64,000 nucleotides of DNA from Mycobacterium sp. (GCA_018401645.1 JAGYKK010000013.1:1-64000); one strand, 5' to 3'. Shown: positions 1-8,337, counted from the stretch's first letter. Made by a program: numbers and translations. The notes: a model not told the origin generated them from the letters alone.

Positions 1-627
1 GACCGCTACGGCATCGTTTTCATCGCCGATGAGGTGATGGCCGGCTTCGGGCGCACCGGAAAGTGGTTCGGCATCGACAACTTCGGTGTCGTGCCGGATC
101 TGTTGACGTTCGCCAAAGGCGTGACGTCGGGCTACGTGCCCCTGGGCGGGGTGGCGATCAACGACGCCATCTTCGCCACCTTCGCCGACCGGCCCTACCC
201 CGGTGGACTCACCTACTCCGGCCACCCGCTGGCGACGGCTGCGGCGGTAGCGACCATCACCGCGATGGAGGACGAGGGGATGGTAACCAACGCCGCCCGC
301 ATCGGTGAGCAGGTACTCGGCCCCGGTCTGCACGAGTTGTCCAGTCGGCACCCCAGTGTCGGTGAGGTGCGGGGCCTCGGGGTGTTCTGGGCCATCGAAC
401 TGGTTGCCGATCCACTCACCCGGGAGCCGCTGGCACCCTACGGCGGGTCCAGTCCGGCGATGAATGCCGTGCTGGCTGCATGCAAGTCCGGTGGACTACT
501 GCCCTTCGCCAACTTCAATCGCATCCACGTCTGCCCGCCGTGCAACGTCAGCGATGCCGAGATCGCCGAAGGACTGGCCATTTTGGATGCGGCCCTGGAT
601 GTGGCCGATCAGTACCTGCTCAGGTGA
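1..627 (+). CDS. Class III aminotransferase, C-terminal part (start outside window)
   Basis: The frame is open from base 1, so the N-terminal half lies outside the window. The visible part is the PLP-binding half of a class III (omega) aminotransferase. The motif FIADEVMAGFGRTG near the left edge carries the Asp that contacts the PLP ring nitrogen. DLLTFAKGVTSGYVPLGG contains the Lys (visible residue 39) expected to form the internal aldimine, and GGLTYSGHPLA is the usual phosphate-side loop. The family moves an amino group between an amine or amino acid and an oxo acid in the cytoplasm; the substrate cannot be read from this part. The last codons (DQYLLR, stop) are copied in tandem just after the stop. 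Confidence 0.9.
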   Translation, partial: DRYGIVFIADEVMAGFGRTGKWFGIDNFGVVPDLLTFAKGVTSGYVPLGGVAINDAIFATFADRPYPGGLTYSGHPLATAAAVATITAMEDEGMVTNAARIGEQVLGPGLHELSSRHPSVGEVRGLGVFWAIELVADPLTREPLAPYGGSSPAMNAVLAACKSGGLLPFANFNRIHVCPPCNVSDAEIAEGLAILDAALDVADQYLLR

Positions 628-671
628 CGGAGCCGATCAGTACCTGCTCAGGTGACTAGGCCGATCAGTAC
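604..671. repeat. Tandem repeat, 28-bp period, about 2.4 copies at a convergent gene junction
   Basis: A 25-base block beginning GCCGATCAGTACCTGCTCAG occurs at 604-628 and again, identical, at 632-656. A third partial copy (GCCGATCAGTAC) lies at 660-671. Copy 1 contains the last codons and TGA stop of the aminotransferase. The partial copy contains, on the other strand, the stop of the convergent membrane protein gene. Replication slippage is the simplest origin. Confidence 0.85.
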
Positions 672-1003
672 GGATGCGCTTGCTGGGCAAGGAGATACAG
701 CACGAATCCCAGGCATGCCAACAGATTCAGGGCCGTCAGCAATGCGCCCGTCACGACCAACCAATACAGGCAGCGCCGCCGCGCCCGGCTCCGGATGGCG
801 CGCCGATCCGCTGCCAGGGTGGCGGTGGCGACGAGCGCGAAGCTCACGTCGACGAGTTCGGATTCGGTTGCCGGGTCGCCATCGGCGATCTGGCGCAGTC
901 GCGCCGCCGGGATGACGACGCCCACCGTGGCGAATCGCCGGCTCAGCCGACGCAGGCTGACCGGATCACCGGACAATCGAACATTGGTCGGCCGGGCGCT
1001 CAT
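665..1003 (-). CDS. Small membrane protein of unknown function
   Basis: 112-residue protein. The N-terminal 80 residues are soluble and Arg-rich. One strong hydrophobic segment (residues 79-107, WLVVTGALLTALNLLACLGF and following) predicts a C-terminal membrane anchor with the body in the cytoplasm. The start at MSARPTNVRL is preferred because the longer antisense frame runs over R2lox. It is divergent from R2lox with 63 bases between the starts, so they may share a control region. I do not recognise a family and assign no function. Confidence 0.65.
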   Translation of the reverse strand: MSARPTNVRLSGDPVSLRRLSRRFATVGVVIPAARLRQIADGDPATESELVDVSFALVATATLAADRRAIRSRARRRCLYWLVVTGALLTALNLLACLGFVLYLLAQQAHPY

Positions 1004-1066
1004 AGTCCTCGGACTGTAGTTCGCGTCCACCGGATGTGTCCGGGAAACCGGATCTATGCTCGATTC

Positions 1067-2023
1067 ATGACTCGGATCATCGAACACGGCAAGCGCACCG
1101 GCTATGCATCCCTGGGACCCGGCGGGCTCAGCGCGGAATCTTTCCCGATGCGACTCTTTCTCAAGGGCAATGCCAAACACTGGAACCCTGCCGATATCGA
1201 CCTGAGCCAGGACGCCAGGGACTTCGCCGCGATGACCGACCCCGAGCGCGAGTACACCACCATGCTGGCGGCGCAGTTCCTCGCCGGCGAGGAGTCGGTG
1301 ACGCAGGACCTGCAACCGTTCGTGGCGGCCATGGCCGCGGAGGGCCGCTTCGCCGATGAGATGTACCTGACCCAGTTCGTCTACGAGGAGGCCAAGCACG
1401 CCCTGGCATTCCGGTTGTGGTTCGACGCCGTCGGCCTGACGACCGACCTGCACGAGTTCGTCGAGTCGAACGAACCCCTCACGCGGATCTTCACCCGGGA
1501 ATTGCCCGACAGCCTGTATGCGCTGCAACTCGATCCCGGCCCGGTCAATCAGATCCGCGCGTCGGTCACCTACAACCATGTCGTTGAGGGGTGTCTGGCA
1601 CTGACCGGCTACTACGGCTGGAACAAGGTGTGTACCAGCCGCGGCATCCTGCCGGGAATGCAGAAGATCATCAAGCACATCGGTGACGACGAGCGCCGCC
1701 ACATGGCCTGGGGAACCTTCACCTGCCGCCGTCACGTCGCCGCCGACGACCACAACTGGCAGGTGGTTCAGGATCGGATGGGCGAATTGATGCCTTTGGC
1801 ACTGGGCAGTGTGGACTCGGGCAGCGAGCACTTCGATGCCGCGCCGCCGTTCGGCATCGACCCCGACGAATTGGTTGCCTACGCCGCAGACAAACTGACC
1901 CGTCGGCTGGGCGCCATCGAGTCAGCCCGCGGGGCGGATCTTCGACTGATCGACCGCGACGCCACGCCTGAAACCCTGGAGGAGCAGTTCCACACCGAGG
2001 ATCAGTTGGCCGCAGCCCGGTAA
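1067..2023 (+). CDS. R2-like ligand-binding oxidase (R2lox)
   Basis: 318 residues, against 314 for the M. tuberculosis protein Rv0233. It belongs to the ferritin-like superfamily of ribonucleotide reductase R2 proteins, but in the R2lox branch, which has a mixed Mn/Fe centre and binds a long-chain fatty acid ligand. All six metal ligands known in Rv0233 can be placed with a constant offset of seven: Glu75, Glu108, His111, Glu174, Glu209 and His212. The pair that forms the Val-Tyr ether cross-link is also present (Val78, Tyr169). The ATG at 1067 is chosen because the frame upstream overlaps the divergent gene and reads into non-conserved sequence. Its physiological substrate is unknown. Confidence 0.93.
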   Translation: MTRIIEHGKRTGYASLGPGGLSAESFPMRLFLKGNAKHWNPADIDLSQDARDFAAMTDPEREYTTMLAAQFLAGEESVTQDLQPFVAAMAAEGRFADEMYLTQFVYEEAKHALAFRLWFDAVGLTTDLHEFVESNEPLTRIFTRELPDSLYALQLDPGPVNQIRASVTYNHVVEGCLALTGYYGWNKVCTSRGILPGMQKIIKHIGDDERRHMAWGTFTCRRHVAADDHNWQVVQDRMGELMPLALGSVDSGSEHFDAAPPFGIDPDELVAYAADKLTRRLGAIESARGADLRLIDRDATPETLEEQFHTEDQLAAAR

Positions 2024-2034
2024 CCCACCCTCGG

Positions 2035-2965
2035 CTAGGGCGCCAGCACCACCTTGATGGCCCCGCTGCCACGGTCACCGGCCACCCGGAAGGCTTCAAC
2101 GGCCTCCGCCAACGGGAAGCGGTGGGTGATCACCGTGTCGGCGATCTCGGGGTCGGCCGCCAGCACGGCGGCGGCCCGGGTGAACTCGTGGCCGCTGCGG
2201 CCGTTGTCGTAGCAGTTGCAGCCAACCAATGTCAGTTCGTTCATCACGAACGGGATGGCGGGCACCCGTCGGTCGTCCTGCGCCATGCCCACCAGTGCGA
2301 TGCGGCCTCCGGGGGTTGTCCTGCGGACACAGATCGCGAGCGCGGAGTCGGTGCCCGCTGCCTCAACGGTGATGTCGTACTGCCCACCCGCAGCCCCGGC
2401 GCCGAGACGTTCACCAGCTACCCGCTGTTCGGTTCATGGCGGCCTCGAGATCAACGACGAGTCCCATCGCCCGGGCTGCCGCCACTGTCAGCAGCCCGAC
2501 GCTGCCACCACCGACGACCAGCACCCGGTCCCCGGCAACGGCCGAAACCTTCTGCAACGCATGCCAACTCACGGCAAGTGGCTCGACCAGCGAGGCATCG
2601 GACACCGGAAGGCCAGCCGGTAGCGCAACCAGGCATTCCTGCGGCACCCGCACCCGGTCGGCGAGTCCCCCGTCGAAGGCGACGCCGATAATTCCGTGTG
2701 GCGCCGATCCGCGGCAGCGCTGAGTCGCGCCGACGCGGCACTGATCGCAATCGCCGCAGCGCACAGTGGGCTCGACGCAGTAGGCGACTCCGTCGACGGT
2801 GCCGGCGATTTCGTGGCCCAGAGTCACCGGAAGGTTCCAGCCGAGCAACGTCAGGTCGCTTCCGCAGATGCCGACCGCACCGACCTCAAGGAGCGGCCAC
2901 TCCCCCGCCGGGTCGTCGACGTCGAGCACGGTGGGTTTCCCGGCGATGGCCCGCACAGCCCGCAT
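2035..2965 (-). pseudogene. Zinc-dependent medium-chain alcohol dehydrogenase (frameshifted)
   Basis: The first 180 or so residues are intact: the catalytic zinc Cys in VGICGSDLTLLG, GHEIAGTV, the structural-zinc Cys cluster CGDCDQCRVGATQRC, and the Rossmann motif VLVVGGGSVGL. The frame is lost near 2430-2445 and the conserved remainder (ERLGAG to the C-terminal AIKVVLAP) continues in another frame to 2035. A net shift of one base restores a normal protein of about 310 residues. The family oxidises alcohols with NAD(P)+. It is divergent from the GMC oxidoreductase (44 bases between starts). The defect looks like a sequencing indel. Confidence 0.85.
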
Positions 2966-3009
2966 GACACTCCTCGAGTTCGTCCCCGTTGCCTATCTAT
3001 ACTTCGCCA

Positions 3010-4551
3010 ATGGACTGTGACTACCTCGTGGTGGGTACCGGATCAGCCGGATCAGTAGTTGCCAACCGGTTGAGTGCGGATCCGAACTCTCGCGTGGTCG
3101 TGATCGAAGCCGGACCGATGGACACCGACAAGTTCATTCACATCCCCGCCGCCTTCTCCAAGCTGTTTCGCAGTCCGGTGGACTGGGATTACCTCACCGA
3201 ACCGCAGAAGGACGTCGGCGGCCGCGAAATCTATTGGCCACGCGGCAAAGTTCTGGGCGGATCGTCATCGCTGAACGCGATGATGTGGGTTCCGGGCTTT
3301 CCCGCCGACTACGACGAGTGGGCCGAACATGCCGGTGCGGAATGGGACTACGCGCACCTTCGCCCCTATTTTGACAGAGTTGAGAATGCCGCCCTGGTGA
3401 TCTCGCCCCAGCGCAGCCCCCGGTCCTCGACGGCGGCGTGGCTGCGGGCGGCCGAACAGGTCGGCTATCGAGTGACCACCCCCGGTGCTCCGATGCTGGA
3501 CGGGTTCTGTCAGACCGCGGTCACTCAGCGCCGCGGAGCCCGATGGAGTTGCGCCGACGCCTACCTGAAGCCAGTGCTCTTCCGTCGAAACCTGACCCTG
3601 CTCACCAACTCCTGCGTGCGGCGGGTGATCTTCGAAGGCACCCGGGCGACCGGAGTGGAGTACGACGACGCAGACGGTCGCCGCCAGACGGTCCGGGCCG
3701 CCCGGGAGGTGGTGTTGTGCGCCGGCGCGGTGAATACACCCCAGTTGCTGATGCTGTCCGGAATCGGTGACGAGAAGGAACTCTCCGAACTGGGCATCGG
3801 TGTCACCCACCACGCCCCCGAGGTCGGCAAGAACCTTCTGGACCACCTGGTTGCCACCCTGGGGTTCGAGGTGCGCGACGACAGCTTGTTCGACGCCGAG
3901 AAGCCCCGCGAACTGCTCAATTACCTCCTGCGCCGTCGCGGCATGCTGACCTCGAACGTGGGCGAGGCCTACGGATTCGTCCGCAGCCGCCCCGAACTCG
4001 ACCTGCCGGACATCGAACTGATCTGGGCACCGGCGCCGTTCTTTGACGAGGGCCTCGGCGAATCCTACGGCCGTCACGCCATCGCTACCGGTCCGATTCT
4101 GCTCAAGCCCCGCAGCACCGGCACGGTCACGCTGCGCTCCCCCGACCCCGGCGCCAAACCGATAATTGACCCGCGCTACCTGTCCGACCCGGACGGTGTC
4201 GACCGGGCGGCGATGCTCTCCGGTCTGCGGACCGCCGCGAGGATCACGCAGTCACCAGCCCTGCAGGATGTGCTGGGCCGGATCGCGCGGCCACTGCACG
4301 CGAACAGCCTTGACGAGGAGACCCTCGAGCGGACGCTGGACAGTTGCTCGCACACCCTCTACCACCCGGTGGGCACCGCCCGGATGGGCCGCGACGAGGG
4401 CAGTGTCGTTGATCCGCAGTTGCGGGTGCGCGGGGTGAGTGGCTTGCGAGTGGCCGACGCCTCGGTGATGCCCACCATCATCCGGGGGCATACCCATGCG
4501 CCGGTGGTCGTGATCGGTGAGAAGGCCGCCGAATTAATTGCCGCAGGTTGA
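3010..4551 (+). CDS. GMC family FAD-dependent oxidoreductase (choline dehydrogenase-like)
   Basis: 513 residues, normal for the family. The N-terminal YLVVGTGSAGSVVANRL is the dinucleotide-binding fold for FAD. WPRGKVLGGSSSLNAMMW is the GMC signature near residue 80, and GAVNTPQLLMLSGIG is the second signature. The catalytic His lies in SCSHTLYHPVGTARMG, and the C-terminal GHTHAPVVVIGEKAA block closes the FAD site. The ATG at 3010 puts the FAD motif at residue 5; an in-frame ATG seven codons upstream is less likely. The family oxidises alcohols such as choline or polyethylene glycol; the substrate cannot be told here. It faces the divergent alcohol dehydrogenase and converges with the CitE-like gene. 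Confidence 0.9.
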   Translation: MDCDYLVVGTGSAGSVVANRLSADPNSRVVVIEAGPMDTDKFIHIPAAFSKLFRSPVDWDYLTEPQKDVGGREIYWPRGKVLGGSSSLNAMMWVPGFPADYDEWAEHAGAEWDYAHLRPYFDRVENAALVISPQRSPRSSTAAWLRAAEQVGYRVTTPGAPMLDGFCQTAVTQRRGARWSCADAYLKPVLFRRNLTLLTNSCVRRVIFEGTRATGVEYDDADGRRQTVRAAREVVLCAGAVNTPQLLMLSGIGDEKELSELGIGVTHHAPEVGKNLLDHLVATLGFEVRDDSLFDAEKPRELLNYLLRRRGMLTSNVGEAYGFVRSRPELDLPDIELIWAPAPFFDEGLGESYGRHAIATGPILLKPRSTGTVTLRSPDPGAKPIIDPRYLSDPDGVDRAAMLSGLRTAARITQSPALQDVLGRIARPLHANSLDEETLERTLDSCSHTLYHPVGTARMGRDEGSVVDPQLRVRGVSGLRVADASVMPTIIRGHTHAPVVVIGEKAAELIAAG

Positions 4552-4566
4552 TCGCCGCCGGTTGTG

Positions 4567-4608
4567 CCAGTGACGCCCAGCCAGTGACGCCCAGCCAGTG
4601 ACGCCCAG
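4567..4608. repeat. Three perfect 14-bp tandem copies between convergent genes
   Basis: CCAGTGACGCCCAG is repeated head to tail at 4567-4580, 4581-4594 and 4595-4608, in the 67-base gap between the stops of the GMC oxidoreductase and the CitE-like gene. Just before it, the end of the GMC gene (GCCGCAGGTTGATCGCC) is followed by a near copy (GCCGCCGGTTG). No hairpin with a T tract is seen, so it is not an obvious intrinsic terminator. Confidence 0.85.
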
Positions 4609-4618
4609 TGGTAACGCG

Positions 4619-5542
4619 TCAGTAGTGGTACGTGTCGGAGGGGGCCGACGGGTGCACCGCCTGATCGTCGAACTCCGAGACCTCGATCCCGTAGTCGCGG
4701 GCCAATTTGATGATCTTGGTGGCGCGGGCGATGCGCGGCAGGTCGGAACCGTTGCGAATCTCGCCGCCGTCGCGTTCGTACTCCGCGAAGAATTCCTTCG
4801 CCCAGGTGATCTCTTCCTGCGACGGAGACAGTCCCTCGTTCACGGTCGGGCACTGATCGGGCGTCAGGCAGATTTTGCCGGTCATGCCGAACTCGGCCGA
4901 GACCGCGGTGGCCTCGCTGAGCTTGAGCGCACTCGAACCCACCGTCGGTCCGTCGATCGCGCCGGTGAGATGCGCGGCCTTCGCGGCAATGGTGAACCGC
5001 GAACGCGCGTAGGCCAGGGTCGTCGGATGTTCGCCGAATCCGGTGTCGCGGCGGAAGTCCCCGATGCCGAACGCCAGTCGGAAAGTACCTTTGGTGGCAG
5101 CGATCTCGGTGATCCGCTCAAGGCCGCGTGCGGTCTCAACCAACGCGACGATCGGGACTCCCGGCAGCCGTTTAGCGGTCTCGGTGACGTGGTCGACGGA
5201 TTCCACCATCGCCAGCATCACCCCGCCGACTGAGGTGTCGGACAGCATGTCCAGATCGTCGGCCCAGAACTGGGTGCCGAAGCCGTTGACCCGCACCCAG
5301 TCGCTGTGCCCGCCGGCCAGCCAGCGCACCACGTTCTCCCGGGCGGCCACCTTGCCTTGCGGCGCCACCGCATCCTCGATATCGAGAACCACGATGTCGG
5401 CGCGGGAACGCGCCGCTGGGGCGAACCGGTCGTACTGTGCTCCGTTTACCAGCAGCCAACTTCGGGCCAGCATCGGGTCAATGCGGAAACCCGCATCCTG
5501 GGTGTCCGCGCTGGTGTCGAGTCCGTTGACTTGGTCGTACAT
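4619..5542 (-). CDS. HpcH/HpaI aldolase / citrate lyase beta-like (CitE) protein
   Basis: 307 residues from the ATG at 5542; longer readings run into the upstream repeat. The CitE-type TIM barrel is visible: LLVNGAQYDRF near residue 22, the D-I-E-D metal-binding strand in VVLDIEDAV, the V-R-V-N-G strand, LVETARGLERI (metal-binding Glu in VET) and the D of FGIGDF. These enzymes cleave or condense acyl-CoA esters such as malyl- or citramalyl-CoA using Mg2+. Actinobacterial stand-alone CitE proteins have varied substrates, so none is assigned. It is transcribed away from the small membrane gene across a region with three 16-bp repeats. Confidence 0.85.
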   Translation of the reverse strand: MYDQVNGLDTSADTQDAGFRIDPMLARSWLLVNGAQYDRFAPAARSRADIVVLDIEDAVAPQGKVAARENVVRWLAGGHSDWVRVNGFGTQFWADDLDMLSDTSVGGVMLAMVESVDHVTETAKRLPGVPIVALVETARGLERITEIAATKGTFRLAFGIGDFRRDTGFGEHPTTLAYARSRFTIAAKAAHLTGAIDGPTVGSSALKLSEATAVSAEFGMTGKICLTPDQCPTVNEGLSPSQEEITWAKEFFAEYERDGGEIRNGSDLPRIARATKIIKLARDYGIEVSEFDDQAVHPSAPSDTYHY

Positions 5543-5574
5543 ACCTGGCCCTGGTGCCTTTCCTGCGGCAATGC

Positions 5575-5622
5575 TGCGGCTCCGTAAATTTGCGGCTCCG
5601 TAAATTTGCAGCTCCGTAAACT
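5575..5622. repeat. Three 16-bp tandem repeats in a divergent intergenic region
   Basis: Two identical copies of TGCGGCTCCGTAAATT (5575-5590, 5591-5606) are followed by a variant with two changes, TGCAGCTCCGTAAACT (5607-5622). The block starts 33 bases upstream of the CitE-like start codon and 67 bases before the small membrane gene. Position and the A/T-rich core in a GC-rich background make an operator array possible; slippage duplication is the alternative. Confidence 0.8.
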
Positions 5623-5688
5623 TGCAGGTACATAGTGTCACTGGCCGCCGTGTACGCCAAACGCACTCGATCAGGCAAGATCGCGATC

Positions 5689-5871
5689 ATGCGTAAAACT
5701 GTCGGCGTAGTCGGGTTATTGGTGGCGTTGTTCGGCGTGCTGTTCACCCTGCAGGGGTTCGGCGCGGTTCAGGGCAGCCCGATGAGCAACACCACTACCT
5801 GGTCGGTGCTGGGTCCGATCATCGCGCTGGTCGGCGTCGGCCTCGCGATCGGTGGTTGGCGCGGCCGCTGA
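5689..5871 (+). CDS. Small two-helix membrane protein
   Basis: 60 residues. Two hydrophobic segments (about residues 4-22 and 38-54) are separated by a short polar loop, GSPMSNTTTW, giving a predicted hairpin in the cytoplasmic membrane, with a basic C-terminal tail GGWRGR. The ATG at 5689 places the first helix right after MRKT. It ends three bases before the convergent MenC-like gene. No function is known to me. Confidence 0.6.
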   Translation: MRKTVGVVGLLVALFGVLFTLQGFGAVQGSPMSNTTTWSVLGPIIALVGVGLAIGGWRGR

Positions 5872-5874
5872 TCC

Positions 5875-6848
5875 TCAAATAAGGTGCTGGGCCGACGCGA
5901 GCCGATGACGCCACCGCGCGACGGTCTCAGCGTCGGCGGCGAACGTCGCAAGTCGGGCGAGATCGGGTGCCGGTGGCATCGGCGAAACGGGCAGCGTCCC
6001 ATCGACGGGCATCAGCGTCCGGCCCCCGCTGACGATGTCGCCGCCGAGCAGACCCACCCCCAGCGTGCTTGCGAAGCCGGTGTCGGGCAGGACGCCGGCC
6101 AGTGCCAGCCCCCCGGCGGTTCCGATGCTGCTCTCCAGCGCGCCGGACACCACGCAGGGCAGACCGCAGGCTTCGGCGATCCGCAGCGCACGACGGACTC
6201 CCCCCAGTGCGGCGACGGTCAACACAGCGATATCGGCTGAGGCGGCCAGTGGCAGGCGCAGTGGATCGGAGGCATCCCGGATGGACTGGTCGACCGCGAC
6301 CGGAATGTCTATTCGTCCGCGCAGCGCGGACACCTCCGCCAGCGTGCGGCACGGCTGTTCGACGAATTCGAGTCCGCCGGCGGCCCGATCCAAGGCCGGG
6401 ATGACGGCAGCGGCGGTGTCGAGGTCCCAATTTCCGTTGGCGTCGCAGCGGATCGCCCCGGCCGGGCCGAGCGCATCACGCACCACCTCCAGCCGGGCGA
6501 TGTCGGTGACGAGCGTGCCGTCGGGATCGCCGACCCGAACTGCCGCGGTTCGGCAACCGGCGTCGGTGACGATTCGACGGGCCCGGTCCGGATCAACCGC
6601 GGGAACCGTTACCGCGACCGGCACCCGGCCCCGGATGGGATCCGGCCAGCCGACGGTGCCCGCTCTCGATGGACGCGGTCAGCCAGCGGCCCGGCGCGTT
6701 CGTCGTCGCAGCCGGGCGGCGCGCTGAACTCACCCCAGCCCTGCGGACCCTCGATCAGCATCCCCTCGTAGACGCGCACTCCGCCGACCGCGTCGATCAA
6801 CGGGATCGCGAAGACCGACGCGTCGGCGAAGTTGATCCAGGTCTTCAC
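5875..6848 (-). pseudogene. MenC-like (o-succinylbenzoate synthase family) protein, frameshifted and lacking both catalytic lysines
   Basis: Enolase-superfamily protein resembling mycobacterial MenC (Rv0553), which dehydrates SHCHC to o-succinylbenzoate in menaquinone synthesis. The N-terminal part ends in GPQGWGEF; the frame then slips near 6700 and 6665 before VAVTVPAVDPD, and two single-base corrections restore about 325 residues. The Mg2+ ligands are present: Asp in RCDANGNW, Glu in FVEQPC and Asp in VAVDQS. The first catalytic Lys region reads AAVRVGD instead of KVKV, and the second reads VLTVAALGG instead of VLKVAPLGG. As sequenced, the acid/base lysines are missing, so it may be an inactive or re-purposed paralogue. 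It is followed closely upstream by the MTHFR-like gene, in the same direction. Confidence 0.75.
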
Positions 6849-6858
6849 CGATTGCCTT

Positions 6859-7752
6859 TCACGGCGCGCGCGGGGACCAGTAGCCGAGCATTTCGGCGAA
6901 GGTGTCGAAGGCCGGCGCGGAGTACCCGTAGGTGGCCTCGAAATGAATACTCAGTGGATAGCCGAGGTCGACGACGCCATCGATCACCCGCTGATAAAGG
7001 TCGACGATGAGCCGGCGCCGGTGCGCGGGCTCGGCGGCGGCGAGCGCTCTGACGAACTCCTGTTCGGCCGCGACGGCGGCGTTGCCGGGATCCCCGATGA
7101 GCCAGTTGATCAGCCCCACCCGGGATTCCACGGCGGGAACGAACCCGAAGGACAGCAGGATCTCCGGGCGCTCGTCGCTGGTGCGGGCGAAATCTGTGAG
7201 GAAGCCGACGATGGCGTCGGAGTACAGCAACTGGGTCATGCCGTAGGTGGCACCGGCCCGACACTTGACTCCGAATCGCTCGACCTCGGTAGCGCGGGTG
7301 GGAATCAGAATCGCGCCGCGGTTGGGCACCAGATCGCGGTAGATCGTCAGCGCGTCGATGGGGGCGACGCCGTCGCCGTCGCCGTCGCTCATGGTTCGGG
7401 GTACTCCGACGAAGGCGATCCCCTCCATGCCGGCTGCGACGAGGTCGGTCAGCCGCCGCCGCAGCGCGGCCTCGCCGGAGAATGCGGTGACCTGGGTGCA
7501 CAGACCCTTGACGCCGCGAAGTTCCGGGGCGATGAGTTGCCAGTAGTCCAGGACGTCGAGTTTCGGCTTCATTTCCACCGGCCGGTCGTCGTCCTCGTCG
7601 ATCATGCCGGGGATCATGACGTGACCGATAAGGTCGGCGATACCGGTTTCGGCGGAGATCCTCGCGACCTTGCGAGCCTCCTCGACCTGCTCGGTCCGGC
7701 TGCGATCGGTGTTGGGCGCCACCATCTCCAGAGCGACCGTAGAAAGCGACAC
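6859..7752 (-). CDS. MTHFR-like TIM-barrel protein (Rv2172c type)
   Basis: 297 residues. It resembles the mycobacterial family of Rv2172c, a methylenetetrahydrofolate-reductase-like barrel that is shorter and divergent from MetF. Seen in the sequence are HVMIPGMIDEDDDRP near residue 45, KGLCTQVTAF, GIAFVGVPRTMSDG, GATYGMTQLLYSD and the C-terminal FDTFAEMLGYWSPR. MTHFR reduces 5,10-methylene-THF to 5-methyl-THF for methionine synthesis; assigning that activity here is inference from family resemblance. It begins 76 bases from the divergent furA start and its 3' end is ten bases before the MenC-like gene, so the two may be cotranscribed. Confidence 0.7.
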   Translation of the reverse strand: MSLSTVALEMVAPNTDRSRTEQVEEARKVARISAETGIADLIGHVMIPGMIDEDDDRPVEMKPKLDVLDYWQLIAPELRGVKGLCTQVTAFSGEAALRRRLTDLVAAGMEGIAFVGVPRTMSDGDGDGVAPIDALTIYRDLVPNRGAILIPTRATEVERFGVKCRAGATYGMTQLLYSDAIVGFLTDFARTSDERPEILLSFGFVPAVESRVGLINWLIGDPGNAAVAAEQEFVRALAAAEPAHRRRLIVDLYQRVIDGVVDLGYPLSIHFEATYGYSAPAFDTFAEMLGYWSPRAP

Positions 7753-7793
7753 GAGGAGTCACCCTACCGAGCCGGAAGGATGACGACACACAC

Positions 7794-7828
7794 TTGACTG
7801 ATTCCAGAAACGGCGTAGATTTGGGGAT
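7794..7828 (+). promoter_or_regulatory. furA promoter and probable FurA operator
   Basis: A -35 like TTGACT (7794-7799) and a -10 like TAGATT (7816-7821) are spaced by 16 bases, and the GTG start of furA lies seven bases further, which implies a leaderless or nearly leaderless mRNA. The stretch CTTGACTGATTCCAGAAA closely matches the conserved A/T-rich FurA-binding site known upstream of mycobacterial furA-katG, so negative autoregulation is expected. Confidence 0.75.
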
Positions 7829-8275
7829 GTGCCCGAAACGTCGACGCCAGCGGATTTCGTCGAACAGTTGCGAAACTGCGAGTTGCGAGTGACGCGTCCA
7901 CGCGTCGCCGTTCTCGACGCGGTGCACACCCTCCCCCATTCCGACACCGAGACCGTCTTCGCGGCGGTTCGGGCCGCCCTGCCCGAGGTGTCGCGGCAGG
8001 CCGTCTACGACGTTTTGGCGGCACTGACCGATGCCGGTCTGCTCCGGCGCATCCAGCCCTCGGGCTCGGTGGCGCGCTACGAGTCCAGGGTCAGTGACAA
8101 TCACCACCACATTGTCTGTCGGGGCTGCGGGACCATCGCCGACGTCGACTGTGCCGTCGGCGAGGCGCCGTGCCTGTCCGCGGCGGACGACCACGGCTAC
8201 GTCCTCGACGAGGCCGAGGTCATCTACTGGGGCCTGTGCCCGGGCTGTACGACGGTGGCGGACTGTGCAGAATAG
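7829..8275 (+). CDS. furA: Ferric uptake regulator family repressor FurA
   Basis: 148 residues. An N-terminal winged helix covers RVTRPRVAVLDAV to VYDVLAALTDAGLLRRI. It is followed by the Fur metal-binding and dimerisation domain with the His cluster NHHHIVCRGCG and a C-terminal CPGC, the two CxxC pairs of a structural zinc site. Mycobacterial FurA represses its own gene and katG and is released by oxidative stress. The GTG at 7829 is used: the ATG two bases earlier is out of frame, and the promoter lies directly upstream. It is 62 bases ahead of katG in the standard furA-katG operon. Confidence 0.95.
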   Translation: MPETSTPADFVEQLRNCELRVTRPRVAVLDAVHTLPHSDTETVFAAVRAALPEVSRQAVYDVLAALTDAGLLRRIQPSGSVARYESRVSDNHHHIVCRGCGTIADVDCAVGEAPCLSAADDHGYVLDEAEVIYWGLCPGCTTVADCAE

Positions 8276-8337
8276 TTCATACGTAGCGATCGCAACCGTG
8301 ATCGCGAACCGAAACCCAACTCCCGGAGGGAATTTCA

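Noticed and set aside
665..1831. 388-codon minus frame covering R2lox
   Set aside because: Only the last 112 codons (from 1003) look like protein with a membrane helix; the rest is antisense to R2lox.
8276..8337. Independent katG promoter or terminator in the furA-katG gap
   Set aside because: Only a short 6-base inverted repeat (GCGATC/GATCGC) is seen; it is too weak to call, and cotranscription from the furA promoter is the known arrangement.
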